DNA from: Flavobacterium granuli
GTDB lineage: Bacteria > Bacteroidota > Bacteroidia > Flavobacteriales > Flavobacteriaceae
DNA length: 64,000 nucleotides
Direction: 5' to 3'
Assembly: GCF_900129705.1 (NCBI RefSeq)
Contig: NZ_FQWO01000013.1
Coordinates: 59,743 to 123,742, forward strand
Each line of letters starts with the position of its first letter. Positions within the stretch are counted from its first letter, which is position 1. Shown here one piece after another: positions 29,642 to 39,400 of this stretch. The position numbers and the translations under genes were made by a program. Below the pieces are notes generated by a model, which made no database searches, was not told where the DNA came from, and was given only the letters and a program-made list of their open reading frames with translations.

Positions 29642-31090
29642 ATGAAAAGTAAAAATAATAGTACAAAGGTTTTTCTTATTACTGTTTTATCAGTCATTTT
29701 GGTCCAATGTTCGCCAACTACTGACCCTGTAAAGCAGAAGCCGACACCTCCAGTAGTTACAAATGAAATGGATTTTTGGTTAACAAAAGGGAATCAAAGT
29801 GTAATACTTCAAAAGCAATCTTCTGTTTTGGCATTTGGTTCAGTTCCTAATAATTCCCCAACTATAGAAGTAGATGATACAAAAACTTTTCAAAGCATTG
29901 ATGGTTTTGGATACACTTTAACAGGAGGAAGCGCTCAAGTCATTAACCAATTGAACCCAGCAAAAAGGAAAGAATTGTTGCAGGAATTATTTGGTTCTGG
30001 CAATAATGCCATCTCGGTAAGTTATATCAGGATTAGTATCGGTGCTTCAGATTTGGACTCGGCGCCTTTCACCTATAACGATTTGCCAACCGGACAAACA
30101 GATTTGAATCTAGAAAAATTTAGTTTGGCTCCCAATAAGAATGATGTGATTCCAATGTTAAAAGAAATACTGGCCATCAATCCAAACATCAAAATACTGG
30201 CCACGCCTTGGTCTCCACCAGTTTGGATGAAAGACAACGATAGTTTCATTGGCGGAAGTTTGCAACCCAAATATTATGCGGTTTATGCACAATACTTTCT
30301 GAAATACATCCAGCAAATGAAAGCCGAAGGAATCACCATTGATGCCATAACTCCTCAAAACGAACCACTCCATCCAGGGAACAATCCAAGTTTGTTAATG
30401 CTAGCTTCTCAACAAGCCGATTTTATTAAAAATCATTTAGGCCCAGTTTTCCAAAATGCAAATTTGAAAACTAAAATCATTACCTATGACCATAATTGTA
30501 ATAAACCGGAATACCCGATAGCTATTTTAAATGATGCTGCGGCATATCCATACATAGACGGATCGGCCTTTCATTTGTATGAAGGAGACATCAGCGCATT
30601 GTCAACAGTTCACGATGCATTCCCGAACAAGAATGTCTATTTTACAGAACAATATACGGGCACGGCAGGCACATTTGACGGGGATTTAAAATGGCATGTA
30701 AGAAATATTATTATTGGCTCGATGCGCAATTGGAGTAAAAATGCATTAGAATGGAATTTGGCCAACAACGCTTCTTTTGGTCCAAATACTCTTGGTGGTT
30801 GCACCACTTGCAAAGGTGCCTTGACTATAGTAAGTGATGATAGTTTTACCAGAAACGTTGCCTATTATATTATTGCCCATGCATCAAAATTTGTACCGGC
30901 GGGTTCGGTTAGAATTGCAAGTAACTTGACTGGTAATTTGCAGAATGTTGCTTTTAAAACGCTCGAAGGGAAAAAAGTTTTAATTGTAGAAAATGACGGA
31001 AACACAGCCGAAAAATTTAATATAAAACACAACGGAAAATGGGTTACTTCTACTTTAGAAGCAGGTTCAGTAGCCACTTATATTTGGTAA
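29642..31090 (+). CDS. GH30 glycoside hydrolase, GH30_3-like (lipoprotein)
   Basis: A 482-residue (beta/alpha)8 hydrolase with side beta domain. Lipobox at ILVQC (Cys23) indicates surface or periplasmic anchoring. The acid/base Glu lies in ITPQNEPLHP and the nucleophile Glu in YFTEQYTG; DGFGYTLTGGSAQ and ATPWSPPVWMK are typical of subfamily 3, whose members act on beta-1,6-glucan. The subfamily assignment is by recalled motif likeness. It belongs to the EEP-GH30-GH30-esterase unit. Confidence 0.82.
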   Translation: MKSKNNSTKVFLITVLSVILVQCSPTTDPVKQKPTPPVVTNEMDFWLTKGNQSVILQKQSSVLAFGSVPNNSPTIEVDDTKTFQSIDGFGYTLTGGSAQVINQLNPAKRKELLQELFGSGNNAISVSYIRISIGASDLDSAPFTYNDLPTGQTDLNLEKFSLAPNKNDVIPMLKEILAINPNIKILATPWSPPVWMKDNDSFIGGSLQPKYYAVYAQYFLKYIQQMKAEGITIDAITPQNEPLHPGNNPSLLMLASQQADFIKNHLGPVFQNANLKTKIITYDHNCNKPEYPIAILNDAAAYPYIDGSAFHLYEGDISALSTVHDAFPNKNVYFTEQYTGTAGTFDGDLKWHVRNIIIGSMRNWSKNALEWNLANNASFGPNTLGGCTTCKGALTIVSDDSFTRNVAYYIIAHASKFVPAGSVRIASNLTGNLQNVAFKTLEGKKVLIVENDGNTAEKFNIKHNGKWVTSTLEAGSVATYIW

Positions 31091-31118
31091 ATAACAGTAA
31101 ACAATAGAATATAATATT

Positions 31119-32576
31119 ATGCAAAAAATAACAACAACAGTGCTCTTGATGGTATCGCTTTTTGCTTTTTCTCAGCAAAAAGATAAGGAGCAATCGAAGT
31201 CATTTTCTACCAAAAACAAGAAAATTACTGTTTACACTACGGCAGATAGCACAAAATTGAGATTGACACAAACCAATGTTTTAACGTTTGCTGCTTCAAA
31301 ACAGCCATTAGAAGTTGAGGTTTCTGTTTTTGTTGAACCCACTAAAACTTTCCAGAAATTTATGGGGATTGGAGGAGCAATAACCGATGCAAGTGCCGAG
31401 GTTTATGCAAAATTACCCAAAGAAAAGCAAAAAGAATTTATGAATGCCTATTACGATAAAGAAAAAGGAATAGGTTATTCATTGTTAAGAACCACGATTC
31501 ATAGCTCTGATTTTGCTAGCGGAAGCTATACTTATATCAAAGAAGGTGACAAGGATTTAAAGACTTTCAATATTGATCACGACAGGCAATATCGCATCCC
31601 CATGATTAAAGAAGCCATTAAAACGGCTGGCGGAAAATTATTGACTTATGCATCGCCTTGGAGTCCGCCTGCATTTATGAAAAGCACGAACAACATGCTA
31701 AAAGGAGGAACATTGCTTCCAGAATATTACCAGCCTTGGGCTAATTATTTTACAAAATTTATCAAAGCATACGAAAAAGAAGGAATCCCTATTTGGGGAA
31801 TTACGGTTCAAAACGAACCAATGGCTACTCAAACTTGGGAATCCTGTATTTTTAGTGCTGAAGCGGAAAGAGATTTCTTGAAAAATTTCTTGGGACCAAC
31901 AATGAAAAAAGAAGGTTTTGCAGACAAGAAAATTGTGGTTTGGGATCACAATCGTGATTTGATGACACACAGGGCTAATGTTATTTTTTCTGATCCAGAA
32001 GCTTCAAAATATGCTTGGGGAATGGGATTTCATTGGTATGAAAATTGGTCAGGAGGCGCTTCAATGTTTGAAAATGTTCGTAAAGTTTACGAGCAATATC
32101 CCTCTAAAAATTTATTATTTACCGAAGGATGTGTCGAAAAATTTGATGCCAAAAAATACCAATTTTGGGCTAATGGCGAACGATATGGCACTTCCATGAT
32201 TAATGATTTCAATAACGGAACCGTAGGTTGGACGGATTGGAATATTCTTTTAGACCAAAACGGAGGCCCAAATCATGTAGGTAATTTTTGTTTTGCACCC
32301 ATTCATGCGGACATTGATTCGGGAGAATTAATTTACACGCCGAGTTATTATTACATTGGTCATTTCTCCAAATTTATTCGTCAAAATGCCAAAAGAGTGA
32401 GTACATCAGTGAGCAGAAGCGACTTATTGAGCACCTCTTTTCTTAATGTCGATGGAAAAATGGTGACTGTAGTGATGAATCAAAGCAACAAAAGCGTTAC
32501 TTATAATTTGATTATAGCGTCAGAAAAAACAGTTGTGGTAATTCCGGCTCATGGAATTCAGACATTGGTTTATTAG
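31119..32576 (+). CDS. GH30 glycoside hydrolase, glucosylceramidase-like
   Basis: A 485-residue exported enzyme (signal peptide 1-18, FAFSQ) of family GH30 but clearly different from the neighbour. The acid/base Glu is in ITVQNEPMATQ and the nucleophile Glu in LFTEGCVEK; GIGGAITDASAEVYAKL, YASPWSPPAFMKS and GFHWYENWSGG match the GH30_1/GH30_3-type core. It may release single glucose units with beta-1,6 or other beta linkage; a glucosylceramide substrate is possible but less likely next to a SusC/D pair. Confidence 0.82.
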   Translation: MQKITTTVLLMVSLFAFSQQKDKEQSKSFSTKNKKITVYTTADSTKLRLTQTNVLTFAASKQPLEVEVSVFVEPTKTFQKFMGIGGAITDASAEVYAKLPKEKQKEFMNAYYDKEKGIGYSLLRTTIHSSDFASGSYTYIKEGDKDLKTFNIDHDRQYRIPMIKEAIKTAGGKLLTYASPWSPPAFMKSTNNMLKGGTLLPEYYQPWANYFTKFIKAYEKEGIPIWGITVQNEPMATQTWESCIFSAEAERDFLKNFLGPTMKKEGFADKKIVVWDHNRDLMTHRANVIFSDPEASKYAWGMGFHWYENWSGGASMFENVRKVYEQYPSKNLLFTEGCVEKFDAKKYQFWANGERYGTSMINDFNNGTVGWTDWNILLDQNGGPNHVGNFCFAPIHADIDSGELIYTPSYYYIGHFSKFIRQNAKRVSTSVSRSDLLSTSFLNVDGKMVTVVMNQSNKSVTYNLIIASEKTVVVIPAHGIQTLVY

Positions 32577-32630
32577 ATTGCAGGAATTGGTCTGTCTCAT
32601 TTTTTTATGTTTTTTAATTATTTATCAACT

Positions 32631-33566
32631 ATGAAATCTATTTTAATATTCCTTGTAATGCCCTTCATGCTTCTGGCGCAAATAAAAAAAGACAGCATCA
32701 AAGTGTTTTATTTAGGTGGACAGTCCAATATGGAAGGTTTTGGTTATGTAAAAAATTTGCCGGATTCTTTGAACAAAAAAGTAAAAAATGTTTTTATTTA
32801 TCAAGGAAACCCTGTAGTAGATAATGACGCAAGTGGCGGATTAGGAAAGTGGGATTTGCTGCAGCCCGGTCACGGATCAGGTTTTTCGTCAGATGGAAAA
32901 ACGAACAAACTTTCAGATAGATTTGGAGTCGAGCTTTCGTTGGCCAAAAAGTTGCAAGAATTATACCCAGGCCAAAAACTGGCTTTTATAAAATATGCTA
33001 GAAATGGCTCTTCAATTGATAGCATTGGAACATCAGGTTTTGGCGCTTGGGAACCTGATTTCAAAGGTGGAAAAGGGATGAATCAATACGATTATTTTCT
33101 TAAAACCGTAAAAGGTGCCACAGCTGTAAAAGACATAAACAGTGATGGAGTCGAAGATGTTTTGATTCCAAGTGGCATCATTTGGATGCAAGGCGAAAGT
33201 GATGCCGATAAAACGGAAGCCATCGCAAATCAATACTATTCCAATTTGAAAAGGTTGACGGATCTGATGAGAGCCACTTTTAGAAATAATGATTTGCCTA
33301 TTGTAATTGGAAAAATATCAGATTCTGGCGATATTGAAGGCGGAAAAGTTTGGAAATTTGGCGAATTGGTTCAATATTGTCAAGAAAAATTTGCCGCAAC
33401 CCAACCCAATGCAGCCATCGTAAGAACCACGAACACCTATAAATATACGGATAGATACCATTATGACAACAACGGATTCATTGATTTAGGAAAACAATTT
33501 GCAACTAAAATTTTTCTCCTGAATAATAAAATGGGCGATAAGTCTAAAAAAGCGTCTTTGAATTGA
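32631..33566 (+). CDS. SASA-type carbohydrate esterase (SGNH hydrolase)
   Basis: A 311-residue exported esterase of the sialate O-acetylesterase/DUF303 type. The catalytic Ser block is FYLGGQSNMEGFG, GIIWMQGESDA is the typical third block, and the Asp/His region is RYHYDNNGFIDLG. The start at MKSILIFLVMPFMLLAQ gives a normal signal peptide; an upstream ATG at 32607 would put eight polar and hydrophobic residues before it. It probably removes acetyl groups from the polysaccharide and is the last gene of the locus. Confidence 0.82.
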   Translation: MKSILIFLVMPFMLLAQIKKDSIKVFYLGGQSNMEGFGYVKNLPDSLNKKVKNVFIYQGNPVVDNDASGGLGKWDLLQPGHGSGFSSDGKTNKLSDRFGVELSLAKKLQELYPGQKLAFIKYARNGSSIDSIGTSGFGAWEPDFKGGKGMNQYDYFLKTVKGATAVKDINSDGVEDVLIPSGIIWMQGESDADKTEAIANQYYSNLKRLTDLMRATFRNNDLPIVIGKISDSGDIEGGKVWKFGELVQYCQEKFAATQPNAAIVRTTNTYKYTDRYHYDNNGFIDLGKQFATKIFLLNNKMGDKSKKASLN

Positions 33567-33628
33567 GTAATCTGGATGATAAAACGAACTATTAACAGAA
33601 AAAAGTAAAAGGCTTTATTAGCGTCAAG

Positions 33629-33859
33629 CTAAAAAATGCCAAAGTTCTCTTTTTGGTTCGGGTATTGTGGACCACCATATAATTGGATGTTTGGATCCAA
33701 AAGGAATTTTTGTTCTGTTTTGAGCCAGTTTATATCGTATTCAAAATTAAATGCTTTTTTACCTTTGGCTTGTTGTGCAGATAAGACACCTATTAGTTTA
33801 GGTTCCTGCATTTCTTGCCAATGGGCGTAAACGTAGATGTCGGTTTTACTTTGTGACAA
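33629..33859 (-). pseudogene. hipA toxin gene, truncated after the N-terminal subdomain
   Basis: The 76-residue frame (TTG start at 33859) matches the N-terminal HipA domain (DIYVYAHWQ, GVLSAQQAKGKKAFNFEYD, YGGPQYPNQKENFGIF). A whole HipA runs on for about 340 more residues with the Ser/Thr kinase core; here a TAG stop follows directly after ENFGIF and no kinase sequence is found downstream. The product therefore cannot phosphorylate GltX-type targets. The hipB gene just upstream is intact. Confidence 0.8.
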
Positions 33860-33908
33860 GTTTTTTGTTTTGAATTAGTGATCAGTTTAATTTGTTTCTA
33901 GCAAGTGA

Positions 33909-34199
33909 TTACTTTAATAGGTCAAGGTCTTGAAGTTTTCTTCCTAGTTTGTCGTCAGCAGCTATTTTTAAAAAATCGTCTTGCAAACCTAGTACTTTCA
34001 GAACATTAAAATAGGCACCTATTGCCGCACTTGAGTTTCCTTTTTCTATTTGGTATAAAGTGGTTCTAGCAATATCGGCTCTTTCAGCAATTTGTATTGC
34101 AGTGAGCTTTCTTCTTTTTCGAGCCAATTTAATATTCTCACCCATTTGCTCTAAAAGGATTTGGTGTTTAGGGAACAAGATTTGCTTTTTTGCGCTCAT
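33909..34199 (-). CDS. HipB-like XRE-family antitoxin/repressor
   Basis: A 96-residue protein with an XRE/Cro helix-turn-helix (MGENIKLARKRRKLTAIQIA and TTLYQIEKGNSS, about residues 19-57). It lies 49 bp upstream of the hipA remnant in the same direction, as in hipBA modules, where HipB binds the operator and neutralises HipA. With the toxin cut, it is an orphan antitoxin. Confidence 0.82.
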   Translation of the reverse strand: MSAKKQILFPKHQILLEQMGENIKLARKRRKLTAIQIAERADIARTTLYQIEKGNSSAAIGAYFNVLKVLGLQDDFLKIAADDKLGRKLQDLDLLK

Positions 34200-34293
34200 T
34201 TTTGTTAATGTTCATTAATATGAACAAAAAAAGTAAATATGTACATAATAACAAACATTGCATAGAGGTTTCTTCTATTTACGGACATTTATT

Positions 34294-35676
34294 TCACCCC
34301 TCTTGCACCAAATGTTGTAAATCAGGATCGTTTTTAATGCGTTCCAATTCACTTTCTATGATAAGAACAATATCTCGTTTTATCTGTTTATAATTAGCCT
34401 CAATTTCGACTTTCATATTATCTTGTCCGTTTTCATCAACGAAAGGTAAAATAACGGGTATCTTTTTATAAGCCTTCGTTTCTGCCGCTACTTTTTCATT
34501 GTCTAACACAATTTCAGAATGGAAAATTTTCTGTTCTATGCGTTCGTCAAAGTTATCTGAAACATCTCCCACAAACACACCTTGCGTAAGCGTGGAGACT
34601 TTTGATGCTGGTATCAAACTGTCTAGTTGTGTAGATATTGAGGTTGATTTGTCATTTCGATTGATCGTTAGACTCTGGCGTTTCTGTAATACTTTCCCAA
34701 ACCGTTCGGATAAGTTTTTGGCCGTTACTCCCACAACCTGAGCACTAAAGATGTTGCCCACCGTATTTTGGATGACCTTACTTTCTTTAACACCATAATC
34801 ACGTGTCAATTGCGAATAATCTTGAAATCCAAAACATACCGCTACTTTATTGCTTCTAGCTGTGGCAATCAAATTATCTAATCCTCTAAAATAGATAGTT
34901 GGCAACTCATCAATTATCACCGAACTTTTTAGTTTACCTTTCTTATTGATTAGTTTAATAATTCTCGAATTGTACAAACCCAAGGCAGCAGAGTAAATAT
35001 TTTGTCTATCGGGATTGTTTCCCACGCAAAGAATTTTAGGTTCATCCGGATTATTGATGTCCAAAGAAAAGTCATCTCCAGTCATCACCCAATAGAGTTG
35101 AGGTGAAATCATTCGAGACAAAGGGATTTTTGCGGAAGCGATTTGTCCTTGCAATTAATCTTGTGCGCCACCTTGCCAAGCATCTATAAACGGAGATAAA
35201 TAGTTCTCGAGATCCGGGTAGGAAGTAAGGATGGTAAAAGCATCAACATATTTCTTGCTGAGCAATTCAATGGCATGTGGAAATGTACAGAACTTTCCAT
35301 TATCGTAAATCTTTAGAAACCAGATAATAGCGGCTAGTAATATAATGGGAGATTCCACAAAGAAATCGCCTTGTTTTTGTATCCAACTCCGGTTAAGATT
35401 CAACATAATGGTATAGGCAGATTCGTAAGCATCTGAGATGTCTGTCATAAAATCTGGGTTGATGGGATTGCAACGATGACTTCTGCTAGTATCGTCAAAG
35501 TTGATAATGTAGAATTCTGGTTTAACGGTATACTTATCCGAATGTTTTAATAAGTGATTGTACGCAATGGTAGAAAGATCATCGAATTTGAAATCATAGA
35601 TGTACATCGAAAATCCTTTTTCAATATGCTGTTTGATATAGTTGTTTATAATAGCGTAACTTTGGTTCTGTCGCAT
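34294..35676 (-). pseudogene. TraG-like conjugation coupling protein, broken
   Basis: Two collinear pieces in one frame: 173 residues (35676-35155), then an in-frame TAA, then 286 residues down to 34294. Together they match the middle and C-terminal part of the Bacteroidota TraG/YWFCY coupling ATPase: SYAIINNYIKQHIEKG, VIIDELPTIYFRGLDN (Walker B), GFQDYSQLTRDYG. The N-terminal membrane part and Walker A are missing because the IS6 element cuts the gene at 35664; the ATG and the codons MRQN are supplied by the IS terminal repeat. It can no longer couple DNA to a type IV machine. Confidence 0.8.
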
Positions 35677-36428
35677 CTATAACTAAGTTTTATCTTTGCC
35701 TTTTTTAAATTCTTAAACTTATGAATACGAAAGGTCATTGCTATCCGAAGTCTATTATACTGCAGGCAGTATATTTTAAGCTTAGATTTACATTAAGCTA
35801 TCGGGATGTTGAAGAGATCATGAAAATGTGAGGAGTTCATGTTGATCATGCCACGATCCAACGCTGGGTTTTTAAATTTGTCCCATTGCTTGAATCACAG
35901 ATGAAAAAAGGAAGAGCAGAGTTGGAGTCAGCTGGAGAATGGATGAAACCTATATAAAAGTTAAAGGTATTTGGTGTTATTTATATCGTGCTGTTGATAA
36001 ATTGGGCAATACAGTGGATTTTCTTTTGACCAGAAGAAGAAAGAGAATAAGTGCCCAGTCATTTCTAATTAAGGCAGTAAATAATAACTGTCGGCCAACA
36101 GTAATAAATATAGACAAAAGCGGCTCGAACACCAGCGCAATAAGAGTTTACAACAAACGCTCTTTTTCTAATATAAAAATTCGGCAATGTAAATATCTAA
36201 ACAATATCATAGAGCAGGACTATCGTTTTATAAAATGGAGAATACAAAATGGACTAGGTTTCAAAAGTTTTGAATCTGCCAAAAGAACTCTGGGAGGAAT
36301 TGAAGTAGTACATATGTTAAGAAAGCATCAGATATTTAAGTCAGGGACAAGTATGTTTAAATCATTTTGTAAATTGGCGGGCTAACTTTTAAATTCTTAT
36401 ATTTGATGCTGACAGATGCGACAGAACC
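35664..36428 (+). mobile_element. IS6-family insertion sequence, complete ends, inactive
   Basis: A 765-bp element bounded by perfect 15-bp inverted repeats, GGTTCTGTCGCATCT at 35664-35678 and its complement at 36414-36428. The transposase inside is broken. The 8 bp outside the two ends (GTAACTTT and AGCAATAC) do not match, so no target duplication is left. This points to a deletion or replicon fusion at the IS rather than simple insertion. Confidence 0.85.
35721..36385 (+). pseudogene. IS6-family DDE transposase, one stop and one frameshift
   Basis: The N-terminal part (GHCYPKSIILQAVYFKLRF, HATIQRWVFKFVPLLE) and the DDE part (RMDETYIKVKGIWCYLYRAV, INIDKSGSN, IIEQDYRFIKWR) are recognisable. 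A TGA at 35829 replaces an expected Arg codon in MKM-GVHVDH, and the A-run at about 35904-35909 has six A where seven would join the frames. Only the last 148 residues remain as one frame (35939-36385). Confidence 0.85.
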
Positions 36429-36471
36429 AGCAATACAGCTTATAATACAATCAATATAAATATCCTTTCAA

Positions 36472-39400
36472 ATGAAAAAAAAGTTACTTCTAGTATTAAT
36501 TTGGTTTCTATCATTGGGCTACGTTTGGGCACAGTCAACAGAAACTTTTGAAACCGAGAGTGTTGGATCAACCAGCTTTACCGATAGTGGTAAGGTATTC
36601 AATATTACCAGTCAGGCCCCTGCTATTTTTGATGTTTTCCTTTATTCGGGAGGAGGATGGAACGGTACCTCGATTGATAACCGATTTATAGACAACACTG
36701 GTGCAACCTACTTTAATACACCAGTGCAATTTACGATTTCCGCCAACGGCGGTTCTGCCTTTACATTGAATAGCTTATATCTGTTCTTGGCAAAATCAGA
36801 TCTTGGACTTAATGTTTCCGGAACACTGACCATTACAGGAAAGCTTGGCGGGGCTGTGCAATTTACCGCCGCGGCAAGCTCACCTTTCAACACCAGTATG
36901 GGGGTCAACAATGGTTTTACCTTAATCAATATGGTGAATTTTGGAGGTGCCAACAATTCCAATACCTCCATAGATCAGTTTGTAATCACAACAACAGGGA
37001 ATATCGCCTATGTGTCATTGGATGCCATGAAATGGCAGTGTCCCTCGGTTACTGTCACCCCAGTTGCCCAAACAAATATCGCCTGTAAAGATAATGCCAC
37101 TGGCACTGCCACAGTAAGTGCTTCTGGAGGAAATGGGTTCGTATACGATTGGACACCAGGTAATCCTGCTGGTGATGGAACAGCCACTGCTATAGGACTT
37201 TCTGCTGGTACGTGGACGTGTACTGTTACCAATTCCTGTGGTTTGTCAAGTGCTACATCTTTTACAATTACCCAGCCAACACAGCTTGTGGCTTCTGCTT
37301 CTGCACAGACCAACATCGCCTGCAATGGTGGTTCCAACGGTTCGGCTACAGTGTCGGCTACAGGTGGAACACCAGCTTACACCTATTCATGGGCACCTTC
37401 GGGAGGTACCGCAGCAACGGCTACGGGACTTACAGCTGGTACCTATACCGTAACGGTAACGGATGCCAACGGATGTGAGGCTATGCAATCGTTCACGATC
37501 ACTCAGCCAATACAGCTTGTGGCTTCTGCTTCTGCACAGACCAACATCGCCTGCAATGGTGGTTCCAACGGTTCGGCTACAGTGTCGGCTACAGGTGGAA
37601 CACCAGCTTATACCTATTCATGGGCACCTTCGGGAGGTACCGCAGCAAAGGCTACGGGACTTACAGCTGGTACCTATACCGTAACGGTAACGGATGCCAA
37701 CGGATGTGAGGCAATGCAATCGTTCACAATCACACAGCCAACACAGCTTGTGGCTTCTGCTTCTGAACAGACCAACATCGCCTGCAATGGTGGTTCCAAC
37801 GGTTCGGCTACAGTGTCGGCTACAGGTGGAGCACCAGCTTATACCTATTCATGGGCACCTTCAGGAGGAACAGGAGCAACAGCTTCAGGACTTGCAGCGG
37901 GAACTTATAGTGTAACGGTAACAGATGCTAATAGCTGTACAACAACTCAAAGTTTTACTTTAACAGAACCAGCCATTTTAGTTGCTAGTGCAGGATCTCA
38001 AACTAATGTTTCTTGTAATAATGGAAGCAACGGATCAGCAACTGTAAACGCAACAGGCGGAACTGGAACATACACTTATTCATGGTCACCTTCAGGAGGA
38101 ACTGCAGCAACAGCTTCAGGACTTGCGGCAGGAACATATATCGTAACAGTAACAGATGCAAATAGCTGTACAACAACTCAAAGTTTTACTTTAACAGAAC
38201 CAGCAAGTTTAGTTGCTAACCCAGTAGCTCATACTAATGTTTCCTGTTTTGGAGGTACTAACGGATCAGCAACAGTAAGCGCAACTGGCGGAACTGGAAC
38301 CTATACCTATGCATGGGCACCTTCTGGCGGAACTGCAGCAACAGCTTCAGGACTTGCTGCGGGAACTTATACAGTAACGGTAACAGACGCCAATAGCTGT
38401 ACCACAACTCAAAGTTTTACTTTAACAGAACCTTCAGTATTAGTTGCCAGTGCAGGATCTCAAACTAATGTTTCCTGTAATGGAGGTTCTAACGGATCTG
38501 CAACGGTTAATGCAACAGGAGGAGCGGGAGGATATACCTATTCATGGTGGCCTTCTGGCGGAACTGCAGCAACAGCTTCAGGATTAATTGCTGGGACTTA
38601 TACTGTAACGGTAACCGATGCAAACGGATGTACGGCAACTACAAATTATACAATTACCCAACCAGCAGCATTAAATTTTACAACTACAACATTTCCTGGT
38701 TATGATTTTAATACTTTGTATAGTCAAAATATTGATGTTATTGGAGGTACAGGAGTTAAAATATTTACAGTTACAACGGGTGATTTACCTTCTGGTTTTA
38801 TTCTGTCACCATTTGGTACAATAACAGGAACTTCAACTCAGATTGCTGATAGTAATTTTACCGTTACGGTTACAGATGGAAATAGCTGTACAGCTAGTTA
38901 TGATTTTACTTTAAAATTAAATCAAATTCCAATTACTGTAACAGCAACGGCATCTCAAATCAAAGTGTATGGAGACAATGATCCTGATTTTAGCTATACA
39001 GTAACTCCAAACTTATTGCCAGGGGATGGATTCACTGGAACTTTAAGTAGGGCTCCAGGTCAAAATATAGGTAGTTATGCTATAAATGTAGGTAGCCTTT
39101 CTGCAGGGTCTAAATATTTAATGACTTTTGTTAGTAAAGATTTTTCTATCACTGCTAAACCAATTACTGTAACTGCAACAGCAAAAAGTAAAACCTATGG
39201 CGATGCTGATCCAGCATTGACTTATACTGTTACTCCAGCATTAGTAACAGGGGATAGTTTCAGTGGAGGTCTAAGCAGAGCAACTGGAGAAAGCGTGGGA
39301 ACTCATGCAATTAATCAAGGGACACTTGCCTTAAATGGAAATTATACTTTGAATTATACAGGTTCCAATTTAACTATTGCTAAGAAAACGATAGCGGTAA

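Noticed and set aside
29642..32576. Duplication of one GH30 gene
   Set aside because: The two proteins share only family motifs and differ in signal type and most loops, so they are not a recent tandem copy.
37212..37915. Regularly spaced repeats that might suggest CRISPR, plus open frames in the other two plus-strand phases
   Set aside because: The period is 231 bp with coding SprB units, far from CRISPR spacing; the other frames are open only because the repeat unit is a multiple of three.
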